From positions 1-8,847 of the forward strand of contig SFPC01000074.1 of the NCBI GenBank assembly GCA_004552195.1: a stretch of DNA of 8,847 nucleotides, given 5' to 3'. The notes beneath the pieces are model-generated. The model was not told the origin of the DNA, ran no database searches, and saw only the letters and a program-made list of their open reading frames with translations. A program made the translations under genes and the position numbers. This document shows positions 1-6,757 of the stretch, one piece after another (positions within the stretch are counted from its first letter, which is position 1; the number at the start of each line of letters is the position of its first letter). This stretch comes from Bacteroidales bacterium (GTDB lineage Bacteria > Bacteroidota > Bacteroidia > Bacteroidales > Bacteroidaceae).

Positions 1-189
1 AAAAAACAAGAAACTAAATGCGCCCAAGAGGGGACAGATGATATATGCAAACTTTGATTAATCATATAAATATAAACTAATTTTAAACACCTACTTATAC
101 TTTCAAAAGTCGAAATATTCTACAAAAATCTTTAACACCTTTCCCTTCCATCTAACCCACTGCCATCACGCACCATTCCTCGCGCGCAA

Positions 190-533
190 TATATACGTAA
201 TTTTTTCACTCAAAAAAGCCTTCACCCATTCACACAACAGCTGTTTCTCGTTGATAATCAGCTGTTTTCGGCGTGAACACTTGGTCCCCTCTAACCCTTC
301 ACACGGCTTCACTTCTTCACCTGAGCCATTTGCACGGGAATAACCTATTTTCACATCCTTGTCCCCCTTTTGTCGCCCCCTGCATGGCTCTTTTTCACCG
401 GAATGGAAAGGGCTGACAGTAATGAATGATTTGAATGTACAAACCTTCATCCTTAATTCCTATGAAAATCAGCAAGAAACTATCTCAGTTTGAAGGATTG
501 AACGATTTTTTCAAAGGAAAAATTACGTATATA
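190..533. mobile_element. MITE-like segment with about 46-bp terminal inverted repeats
   Basis: The left end (190-235) and the reverse complement of the right end (533-488) begin with the same 16 bases, TATATACGTAATTTTT, and match at 36 of 46 positions without gaps. Further shared blocks include an A6 run and TTCA motifs. The enclosed DNA is pyrimidine-rich on the plus strand, with eight TTCAC pentamers between about 205 and 400 and a direct repeat CAGCTGTTT at 238-246 and 259-267. There is no transposase inside, so if mobile it would depend on an enzyme elsewhere. A TA or TATA target duplication is possible because both ends start with TATA, but this cannot be told apart from the repeat itself. 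It could instead be a non-mobile dispersed intergenic repeat. Confidence 0.4.
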
Positions 534-561
534 GAAGGGGTGGTTTGCAGCCTGAAACACC

Positions 562-613
562 CAAGGCGCAGCGGTGCGCCGTCCGACTGACGAACACGAA
601 CCGCTGCGCCTTG
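562..613 (-). other. GC-rich stem-loop 3' of lgt, possible terminator
   Basis: Positions 562-575 and 600-613 form a perfect 14-bp stem (CAAGGCGCAGCGGT and its complement) around a 24-base loop, starting 53 bases beyond the lgt stop on the transcribed strand. No T-run follows on that strand, so it is not a classical intrinsic terminator; it could still stop polymerase with Rho or protect the mRNA 3' end. An alternative short hairpin exists inside one arm, since GGCGCA at 565-570 can pair with TGCGCC at either 575-580 or 605-610. A REP-like repeat is an equally good reading. Confidence 0.4.
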
Positions 614-666
614 ACTGCGAAGACACTATGTAGACACTGCCTCGGAATTGCCGGCACTTGGCGAAC

Positions 667-1515
667 TTATTTTTCCGCCAACCGTTTGCACCATTTACCT
701 CCCAGCATACAGTAGAAACCGATGATGATAAAGGGCAAACTGAGCAGTTGGCCTTGGTTCAGACCGATGGTTTGCTGCATGGTCAACTCCCACGGTTCCT
801 GCACCTCCTTGAAAAATTCCACCAACAGGCGGAAGGTGAAGATGGTGCTCAGGCAGTAACCGAAGAAGAAGCCCTGCCCCACCCGATGCTCGTATTTGCG
901 GTAGAGCCACAGGCCGACAACGAAAAAGAGGAAGTAGGCCACGGCCTCGTAGAGCTGGCCGGGATGACGCGGCAGGGTGTCGCCGTTTTGCACAAACACA
1001 AAGCCGTAATCAGAATCGGTGAACTTGCCCACGATTTCGGAGTTCATCAGATTGCCCATGCGTATCATGCAGGCGGCAATGGGGGTGGCCACGGCAATGT
1101 CGTCGAGCACGCGCATGAGGTTCACCTGGTACTTGCGCACATAGAGCCACAGGGCGATGATCAGGCCGATGGTACCGCCGTGGGAGGCGAGCCCGGCATA
1201 GCCCGTGAACTTCCAGCTGCCATCGGGCAGGTGGCGGATGGGGAGTACCATCTCGACAGGATGGGACAGGAAGTAGGCCGGCTCATAAAACAGGCAATGA
1301 CCCAAACGGGCGCCGACCAGGATGCCCACAAAGCAATAAATAAACAACGACTCAAACTTCTGGGGCGGTATTTGCTGACGCTGATAGAGTTTCAGCACCA
1401 CCACGTAGGCCAGTGCCAGCCCGATGCACCAGCAGATTCCGTACCACCTCACGCTGAACGTGCCCAGCGCAAAGACTACCTCCGAAGGATTCCAAATGAC
1501 TGCTTCCGGTAACAT
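667..1515 (-). CDS. lgt: Prolipoprotein diacylglyceryl transferase
   Basis: Inner-membrane enzyme that moves the diacylglyceryl group of phosphatidylglycerol onto the lipobox cysteine of prolipoproteins, the first step of lipoprotein maturation. The 282-residue length is normal for the family. Seen in the protein: several hydrophobic membrane segments, GARLGHCLFYEP at 68-79, the His-Gly-Gly motif (112-114) within GYAGLASHGGTIG, the Lgt signature RMGNLMNSEIVGKFTD (152-167), HPGQLYE (184-190) and RLLVEFF (229-235), which carries the conserved late arginine. All expected catalytic or lipid-binding positions of the family are present. The ATG at 1515 is used because it gives a normal family N-terminus. 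The gene lies 18 bp after ychF with no terminator between, so the two are probably co-transcribed. Stop is TAA. The identification is firm. Confidence 0.97.
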   Translation of the reverse strand: MLPEAVIWNPSEVVFALGTFSVRWYGICWCIGLALAYVVVLKLYQRQQIPPQKFESLFIYCFVGILVGARLGHCLFYEPAYFLSHPVEMVLPIRHLPDGSWKFTGYAGLASHGGTIGLIIALWLYVRKYQVNLMRVLDDIAVATPIAACMIRMGNLMNSEIVGKFTDSDYGFVFVQNGDTLPRHPGQLYEAVAYFLFFVVGLWLYRKYEHRVGQGFFFGYCLSTIFTFRLLVEFFKEVQEPWELTMQQTIGLNQGQLLSLPFIIIGFYCMLGGKWCKRLAEK

Positions 1516-1533
1516 TGAAGGGACTGTTGGGGT

Positions 1534-2637
1534 TTAAACATTGAAGCGGAAGTGCATGATGTCGCCATCCTGTACTTCGTATTCCTTACCTTCCACGTGG
1601 AGCAGGCCGGCCTCGCGCACCGCTGCTTCGGAGCCGAGACGCACATAGTCGTCGTATTTGATGACTTCGGCGCGGATAAAGCCTTTCTCGAAGTCGGTGT
1701 GGATGACGCCGGCACACTGCGGGGCTTTCCAGCCGCGACGGTAGGTCCAGGCTTTCACTTCCATCTCACCGGCCGTGATGAAGGTTTCAAGTTCCAGCAT
1801 CTTGTAAGCCGTTTTAATCAGACGGTTGCAACCGCTCTCCTCCAGCCCCACATCCTGAAGGAACATCTGGCGTTCTTCGTAGGTTTCGAGTTCGGCAATG
1901 TCGGCCTCGGTCTGCGCGGCCAACACGAGCACTTCTGCTCCTTCGTCCTTAACAGCCTCACGCACCTCGTCGACATAATGGTTGCCCGTGGCGGCACTGG
2001 CCTCATCGACATTGCACACATAGAGCACGGGCTTGGAGGTCAGGAGGAAGAGCCCTTTGGCGGCCTTCTGCTCGTCCTTGCTCTCAAACTGCACGCTGCG
2101 CGCACTCTTGCCTTGAAGCAACGCCTCACGGTAGGCAGTAAGGACGGCATATTCCGTCTTGGCGTTCTTGTCGCCACCCACCTGGGCTATTTTCTCCACG
2201 CGCTTCATGCGGTTCTCCACCGTTTCGAGGTCCTTGAGCTGCAGCTCCGTATCAATGATTTCCTTGTCGCGCACGGGGTTGACCGAACCGTCGACATGGA
2301 CCACATTGCCGTCGTCGAAGCAGCGGAGCACGTGGATGATGGCATCCGTTTCGCGGATATTGCCCAGAAACTGGTTGCCAAGGCCCTCGCCCTTCGATGC
2401 CCCCTTGACCAGACCGGCAATGTCGACAATCTCGACCGTGGTGGGCACGATGCGTCCGGGATGAACCAGCTCGGCCAGCTTGGTAAGGCGTTCATCGGGC
2501 ACGGTGATGACGCCCACGTTGGGCTCAATGGTGCAGAATGGGAAATTGGCCGACTGTGCCTTGGCATTACTCAGGCAGTTGAACAGGGTGGACTTGCCCA
2601 CATTGGGCAAACCCACAATGCCGCATTGTAAACTCAT
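1534..2637 (-). CDS. ychF: Redox-regulated ATPase YchF (Obg family)
   Basis: Universally conserved P-loop NTPase of the Obg/YchF group. It binds ribosomes, prefers ATP over GTP and is linked to stress responses and translation. The 367-residue length is typical. Visible motifs: P-loop GLPNVGKS (9-16), the PFCTIEPNVG segment (33-42), the Walker B/G3 element DIAGL (72-76), and NVDE (209-212) in place of NKxD, the change that explains ATP preference in this family. A helical insertion follows, and a C-terminal TGS-like domain (about 283-367) ends in YEVQDGDIMHFRFNV. Cys35 matches the position described as redox-sensitive in E. coli YchF. The start codon gives the conserved MSLQCGIVGLPN beginning. 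A TACATTTG motif 34 bases upstream suggests a promoter of its own, separate from the fucosidase gene, which ends at a terminator. First gene of a likely ychF-lgt unit. Confidence 0.98.
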   Translation of the reverse strand: MSLQCGIVGLPNVGKSTLFNCLSNAKAQSANFPFCTIEPNVGVITVPDERLTKLAELVHPGRIVPTTVEIVDIAGLVKGASKGEGLGNQFLGNIRETDAIIHVLRCFDDGNVVHVDGSVNPVRDKEIIDTELQLKDLETVENRMKRVEKIAQVGGDKNAKTEYAVLTAYREALLQGKSARSVQFESKDEQKAAKGLFLLTSKPVLYVCNVDEASAATGNHYVDEVREAVKDEGAEVLVLAAQTEADIAELETYEERQMFLQDVGLEESGCNRLIKTAYKMLELETFITAGEMEVKAWTYRRGWKAPQCAGVIHTDFEKGFIRAEVIKYDDYVRLGSEAAVREAGLLHVEGKEYEVQDGDIMHFRFNV

Positions 2638-2670
2638 AGACTATTTTGTGTAATTCTTAATTTCGGGGTG

Positions 2671-2678
2671 CAAATGTA
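2671..2678 (-). promoter_or_regulatory. Probable -7 promoter motif of ychF
   Basis: The minus strand reads TACATTTG here, an exact match to the Bacteroidota -7 consensus TAnnTTTG, ending 34 bases before the ychF start codon. No exact TTTG -33 element is seen at the expected distance. The site lies between the upstream terminator and ychF, where a promoter is needed. An 8-base motif in AT-rich DNA can occur by chance. Confidence 0.5.
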
Positions 2679-2752
2679 GACATAATCCGCGAGCTTTTGA
2701 GCCGACGGATTGCAGAAACTATGTTTATCAGGAGGAATGACAGGAAGAAACG

Positions 2753-2810
2753 AAAAAAAAGCAGCCACTGCTCACACGGGGTCTGCTACCGGAGGGTCAG
2801 TGGCTGCTTT
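2753..2810 (-). terminator. Intrinsic terminator of the GH95 gene
   Basis: A perfect 13-bp stem (AAAGCAGCCACTG at 2758-2770 pairing with 2798-2810) is followed on the minus strand by a run of eight T (complement of 2753-2760, partly within the stem). It begins 13 bases after the fucosidase stop codon. The 27-base loop is longer than usual. Orientation, the T-run and position all fit termination of leftward transcription before ychF. Confidence 0.85.
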
Positions 2811-2823
2811 GTACCAGAGAAGA

Positions 2824-5286
2824 TTAGTTTTGTACCAGCCGGCCGTTCTGAAGCCGGACTACATAGGTCTTTCCTTTTTTGGTGTCGAACTTCAAGGTCT
2901 GCCGACCATAGCGCACGGCACACGGACCGCCGGAGCCGGAGGTGATACGTGCCTCAGCCAAGCTGCCATTCGTCCAACGGATGTCCACACCGAAGTTGCC
3001 ACGGGCACGGAGACCGGATATCTGACCCTCAGCCCAGGCATCGGGAAGGGAAGGCAGGAGGTCGATGCAGCCGGCGTGGCTCTGGAGCAACATCTCGGTG
3101 ACACCGGCAGTGCCGCCGAAGTTGCCGTCAATCTGGAAGGGCGGATGCACATCCCACAGGTTGTCGGCCGTGCCGTTTTTGAGCAGGTTGCCATACAGCA
3201 CATAGGAGTGGTTACCATCGTGGAGACGCGCCCACTGGTTGAGCTTCCATCCCATGCTCCAACCCGTGGCTCCGTCGCCGCGATGCTCCAACACCACGCG
3301 CGAAGCCTGCGCCAAATCCGGCGTGGTGAGGGGTGAGATGGTACGACCCGGGTGCAGGCCAAAGAGATGGTTCACGTGGCGGTGTTCGTCCTTGGGGTCG
3401 TCGATGTCGCGGCTCCACTCCATGAGCTGACCGTAACGTCCGATGCGATAAGGTGCTAATTCATCGAGGATTTTCTGCCATTTCTTCACTTCGTCGGCAT
3501 CGGTTTTCAGCACTTTGGCAGCCTCAATGCAGTCGAGCAGTATTTCGCGCACCACGGCATGAGTAAACGTAGTGCCTTCATCCACAGGGCCGTGTTCGGG
3601 CGAGGTGGACGGAGCCGCGGTGAGCGTGCCGTCGGGTTTGCGCCACAGGAAGTCTTCACAGAACAGAGCACAACCGCGCATCAGGGGGTAGGCCGTCTGG
3701 CGCAGAAACTGCTCGTCGCGGGTGAAGTCGTAATAGTCCCAAAGGTGGGTGGCGAGCCAGGAAGCGGCCATGGGATTATAGTTCCACGACATGTCGGCTC
3801 CTTCCAAAGGTGCGGTGAAACCGAAGATATTGGCCGAAATGCCGGCGGCCCATCCGCGGGCTCCCCAATAAGCCTTGGCGGTACGTTCGCCGGGCTTTTC
3901 GAGCAGGCGGATGAAATCGGTTAAAGGCTCGGCACATTCGGCAAGGTTGGTGGGCAAGGCCGGCCAGTAGTTCATCTGCAGGTTGATGTTGTTGTGATAG
4001 TCGACACGCCAAGGACCGTCCACGTTGTTGTGCCACATACCTTGCAGGTTGGCGGGCATATTTCCGGGGCGGGAAGAAGCGATGAGCAGGTAACGGCCAA
4101 ACTGATAGTAGAGTGTTTCCAACGCGCGGTCTTCTTTTCCTTTGCGATAGTCGGCCAGGCGTTGGTTGGTGGGCTTGTCGGACGAAGCTCCGGCCAGTTC
4201 AAATTGCACACGGCGGAAAAGGGGCATATAGTCCTTGAGGTGTGCCTTGAAGAGCTTGTCGTAACCTTGCTTTGCGGCCCGGGTTATCCAATTTTGCGTG
4301 GTTTCATCGGGCTTTACGCCCACATAGGCTTTCGGGTCGGTGAAATCAGGATTGTAGTTGGGGGCATAATCGGTGTCGGCGGTGAGCAGGAGGACAACCT
4401 CGTCGGCACGGTCGACACAGAGCTTGCCGTCTTTATAAGTGCAGGTACCTCCCTTGGGCAGGACGCGGAGGCGCACCACGTAGCGCAGATGGTTGTTGTC
4501 GAGCCGCCCGTCGTAGGTGAGCAGTCCCTGGCCGTCGAAAACAAATTTGCCCTCGCCCACAGGACTGGGGGTATAGCTGATTTGCAATTGCTGCTTGCCG
4601 GGTTGCGAAGCGGCGAAACGCACCGCCATCACGTTGGCGGGATAGGACACAAAGGTGGTGCGCTCGTAGGATGCGCCGTCAGGGCCCTCGAAGCTGACCT
4701 TGGCATAGGCGGAATCGAGCGAAAGTGCCCGGCGGTAGTGCTTCACGGCGGCTTCGTCCAAGCCCGTTTCCACACAGAGCTCACCCATGGTGGTGAAAGA
4801 ACCGAAACGGAATTGGGGCTCGCCGGTGGCTTCGTAGGGTACGGTGCTGTTGAAATTGGAGGAGGTGAGCTGTCCGGCTTTGTCCCAATCGCCATCGAGC
4901 AGTGCCTGGCGTATCTCGGGCAGGAGGTGGGCCGACTGTTTGTTCTGTGCCCAATAGTCGGCAGGACCCTTGGCGGTGTTGGGACCGCCGCGCCACAGTG
5001 TTTTTTCGTTGAGCGTATAACGTTCGATAGAAACGCTTCCCATCACGTTGCAGCCGATGCTGCCATTGCCTAAAGGCAGGGAGCGGGCTTCCCACTCGGA
5101 GTCGGAGTTCCAGTTGAAGCCTCCGGCGGCCACGGGCTTCTGTTTGCCTTGCTGGTCGGCGGGCACACCCTGCCACCAGCAGGCACGCCCCCTGAGGGAG
5201 GTGGGCTCGTCGAACCACACCACGTGCTGCGACTGCGCAGCAAGGGATGCCATGCAAAGCATGGAGAGGAAAAAGTGTTTATTCAT
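2824..5286 (-). CDS. Secreted GH95 alpha-L-fucosidase
   Basis: Glycoside hydrolase family 95 enzyme, expected to release terminal alpha-1,2-linked L-fucose by inversion from host mucin, milk or plant glycans. At 820 residues it is full length. An N-terminal signal peptide (hydrophobic about 5-17, likely cut near AQS at 17-19) points to the periplasm or beyond; Cys11 is not in a proper lipobox. WFDEP at 34-38 and SLPLGNGSIG at 69-78 mark the N-terminal beta domain, separated by a Trp-rich stretch of about 30 residues that is longer than in shorter GH95 proteins. The (alpha/alpha)6 part holds NLQGMW (413-418), HNNINLQMNYWPA (431-443), TSPEHG (561-566) and PFQIDGNFGG (716-725). By comparison with B. 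bifidum AfcA, Glu564 is the likely general acid, and Asn433, Asn435 and Asp720 the base/activating residues. His431 falls where fucosidases keep His and an L-galactosidase member has Thr, so fucose is favoured. No SusC/SusD, sensor or other hydrolase is adjacent. A strong terminator follows; no clear promoter is seen. Confidence 0.93.
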   Translation of the reverse strand: MNKHFFLSMLCMASLAAQSQHVVWFDEPTSLRGRACWWQGVPADQQGKQKPVAAGGFNWNSDSEWEARSLPLGNGSIGCNVMGSVSIERYTLNEKTLWRGGPNTAKGPADYWAQNKQSAHLLPEIRQALLDGDWDKAGQLTSSNFNSTVPYEATGEPQFRFGSFTTMGELCVETGLDEAAVKHYRRALSLDSAYAKVSFEGPDGASYERTTFVSYPANVMAVRFAASQPGKQQLQISYTPSPVGEGKFVFDGQGLLTYDGRLDNNHLRYVVRLRVLPKGGTCTYKDGKLCVDRADEVVLLLTADTDYAPNYNPDFTDPKAYVGVKPDETTQNWITRAAKQGYDKLFKAHLKDYMPLFRRVQFELAGASSDKPTNQRLADYRKGKEDRALETLYYQFGRYLLIASSRPGNMPANLQGMWHNNVDGPWRVDYHNNINLQMNYWPALPTNLAECAEPLTDFIRLLEKPGERTAKAYWGARGWAAGISANIFGFTAPLEGADMSWNYNPMAASWLATHLWDYYDFTRDEQFLRQTAYPLMRGCALFCEDFLWRKPDGTLTAAPSTSPEHGPVDEGTTFTHAVVREILLDCIEAAKVLKTDADEVKKWQKILDELAPYRIGRYGQLMEWSRDIDDPKDEHRHVNHLFGLHPGRTISPLTTPDLAQASRVVLEHRGDGATGWSMGWKLNQWARLHDGNHSYVLYGNLLKNGTADNLWDVHPPFQIDGNFGGTAGVTEMLLQSHAGCIDLLPSLPDAWAEGQISGLRARGNFGVDIRWTNGSLAEARITSGSGGPCAVRYGRQTLKFDTKKGKTYVVRLQNGRLVQN

Positions 5287-5327
5287 AATTAGATAGGTAT
5301 TAAGAAGGAATCTTTATAATATATGGA

Positions 5328-5394
5328 TGGAGAAGTTGAAAGTTTATCTTATTCTTGGGAAAAGCCTGCGAACAGCGACCGTAAAACTTCTCCA
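5328..5394. repeat. Inverted repeat between the glycosyltransferase operon and GH95
   Basis: TGGAGAAGTT at 5328-5337 is repeated inverted at 5385-5394, separated by 47 bases, in the 118-bp gap between the two genes. The flanking bases GTTGAA (5335-5340) and TTCAAC (5398-5403) are also complementary, so each arm looks like part of a longer degenerate motif. As RNA it could fold into a long-looped hairpin just after the glycosyltransferase stop, but no T-run follows directly. It could be a weak terminator, an mRNA-processing site or a dispersed repeat. Confidence 0.35.
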
Positions 5395-5404
5395 CTCTTC
5401 AACC

Positions 5405-6355
5405 TTAAACTATCTCTTGTATGCCCACACGCTGCTCCACAAAGTAACGGGGGCGACGTTTTACCTCGGTATAGATTTTTCCTACATACTCACCTATGAT
5501 GCCGCAAGCCAGCAGGATGGCTCCACCGATGAACCACAGGCTCACAAGCAGAGAGGTCCAGCCCGCAATGGCACGGCCCTGGATATAGGCCACAACACCA
5601 TAGACTATGGCACAAAGGGAAATGCACATAAATAACACGCCCAGCAGGGAGATGTAACGCAAAGGGCGCACGGAGAAAGAGGTGATGCCGTCGATGGCAA
5701 AAGCGAGCATCTTGCCCAAAGGATATTTCGACTCGCCGGCAAATCGTTCGCTACGGTCGTAATAGACGGTGTCGGTGACAAAGCCCAAAGAGGCTACCAT
5801 GCCACGCAGGAAGAGGTTTCGTTCGGGAAAGGACATCAATGCCTGCAAAGCCCGCCGACTCATCAGACGGAAGTCGGCATGATTGTAGACCATATTGCCG
5901 TTCATGCTACGCATCAAGCTATAGAAGGCCAAAGCGGTGGTGCGTTTGAACCAGGTGTCCGTTTTCCGCTCGCGGCGCACGCCGAACACAACGTCGGCCC
6001 CGCTACGGTAGCTGTCAACCATCTTTTCGATGGCCTCCACGTCGTCCTGCAAATCGGCATCGATGGAAACGGAGGCATCGGCATGGGCAGCCGCATATTC
6101 CAATCCGGCCCAAAGTGCCTGTTGATGGCCTACGTTGTGGGCCAGTTTCAGACCCGCCACACCGGATTGCTGCGCGGCAAAGCGGGATATCATTTCCCAA
6201 GTGCGGTCTCGACTGCCATCGTCCACGTAAAGCACTGTGGCCTCGTCTACCTTGCCACTGCTGCACAGCCGGGCGGCAAGGTCGGTCAGACGGCGGGTGG
6301 TTTCTTCCAGCACGGCCTCTTCGTTGTAACAGGGAACGACAATGATTATTTTCAT
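5405..6355 (-). CDS. GtrB/DPM1-like polyprenyl-phosphate glycosyltransferase (GT2)
   Basis: Membrane-anchored family 2 glycosyltransferase of the bacterial DPM1-like group (GtrB, ArnC, YfdH type). Such enzymes move a sugar from a nucleotide donor to undecaprenyl phosphate on the cytoplasmic face. The 316 residues show VPCYNEE (7-13), DDGS (45-48), the metal-binding DADLQDD (99-105), the group signature NHADFRL (158-164) and GESKYP (207-212). Two C-terminal transmembrane helices follow at about 232-256 and 264-290, then a basic RRPRYFVE tail, as expected for GtrB-like proteins. The start at 6355 gives a standard MKIIIVVPCYNEE beginning. It is the last gene of a three-gene operon, 21 bp after the GtrA gene. 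The sugar it uses (glucose, mannose, an amino sugar or other) cannot be told from these motifs. The family assignment is firm. Confidence 0.95.
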   Translation of the reverse strand: MKIIIVVPCYNEEAVLEETTRRLTDLAARLCSSGKVDEATVLYVDDGSRDRTWEMISRFAAQQSGVAGLKLAHNVGHQQALWAGLEYAAAHADASVSIDADLQDDVEAIEKMVDSYRSGADVVFGVRRERKTDTWFKRTTALAFYSLMRSMNGNMVYNHADFRLMSRRALQALMSFPERNLFLRGMVASLGFVTDTVYYDRSERFAGESKYPLGKMLAFAIDGITSFSVRPLRYISLLGVLFMCISLCAIVYGVVAYIQGRAIAGWTSLLVSLWFIGGAILLACGIIGEYVGKIYTEVKRRPRYFVEQRVGIQEIV

Positions 6356-6376
6356 GGTGAAAACAGGTTTTTCAAA

Positions 6377-6757
6377 TTATGCGCGTTTGCGAAACACAAA
6401 CCGCACGAGCAAAAAGTTTACGGGCACGGCGATGGCAAACACAGGGAACGGTGCCCAATCGGGCGGCAGACCCATCCACAAAAAGAAGTTGAGCAACACG
6501 ATGTGGAGCAGATAGTTCACAACATGGGCCCCACCCATGCCCCACAACTTGCTCCACGAGGGACCGGTGCCGAAGGTGAACCAGGCAGTGAGGTAAAAGT
6601 TGAAAAGGAAACTGACCAGATAGCCCAAGGTGTAGGCCAAATTGACTGGCAGCAGGGTGTTGAGTGCATAGTAGAGGCCATAATGCAATGCGGTGGCTAA
6701 TGCGCCCACGACAACAAAGCGCAATGCCTCACCCTTCACGCCGGCTGTTCCTTTCAT
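6377..6757 (-). CDS. GtrA-family membrane protein (putative lipid-linked sugar flippase)
   Basis: Small four-helix membrane protein of the GtrA/DPMS family, 126 residues, a normal length. Hydrophobic segments lie at about 12-34, 39-62, 73-95 and 100-122. Family-like sequence is seen in RFVVVGALATALHYGLYY (13-30), in LVSFLFNFYLTAWFTF (47-62), and in the C-terminal PVNFLLVRFVFRKRA with its positive end. GtrA proteins are thought to flip undecaprenyl-phosphate sugars across the inner membrane or to support the partner GtrB enzyme; direct proof of flipping is limited. The start codon overlaps the stop of the ArnT-like gene by four bases (ATGA), implying translational coupling, and a GtrB-like gene follows. 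That context strongly supports a role in the same sugar-transfer pathway. Confidence 0.93.
   Translation of the reverse strand: MKGTAGVKGEALRFVVVGALATALHYGLYYALNTLLPVNLAYTLGYLVSFLFNFYLTAWFTFGTGPSWSKLWGMGGAHVVNYLLHIVLLNFFLWMGLPPDWAPFPVFAIAVPVNFLLVRFVFRKRA

Larger units (their letters stand above)
1..666. other. Gene-poor region downstream of lgt
   Basis: No convincing gene is seen in these 666 bases. The first 165 are AT-rich with no recognisable motif apart from a weak TAnnTTTG-like match near 78-85. The middle is taken up by a 344-bp segment with terminal inverted repeats (190-533), and a GC-rich stem-loop (562-613) sits between that segment and the lgt stop codon. A 94-codon minus-strand open frame (450-166) runs through the left inverted repeat. 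It has no recognisable domain, its composition follows the GTGAA-rich low-complexity DNA, and I do not call it a gene. Being 3' of a housekeeping gene and rich in repeats fits a dispensable insertion spot. Confidence 0.6.

Noticed and set aside
238..267. Two CAGCTGTTT copies with 21-bp spacing as a possible CRISPR-like or iteron array
   Set aside because: Only two 9-base copies, no further units and no associated replication or cas gene. Treated as internal sequence of the repeat segment.
166..450. 94-codon minus-strand open frame downstream of lgt
   Set aside because: It crosses the left inverted repeat, consists of low-complexity GTGAA-rich DNA, shows no recognisable domain, and has no promoter or ribosome site. 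It is probably a chance frame in a repeat.
658..1512. 284-codon plus-strand open frame opposite lgt
   Set aside because: It lies entirely antisense to a full-length Lgt with all family motifs. The protein is His/Gln/Gly-rich with no domain: a shadow frame.
1552..2631. 359-codon plus-strand open frame opposite ychF
   Set aside because: Antisense shadow of a highly conserved gene; no recognisable motifs.
3994..5073. 359-codon plus-strand open frame opposite the GH95 gene
   Set aside because: Antisense shadow within a complete, motif-bearing fucosidase gene; low-complexity Gly/Val-rich translation.
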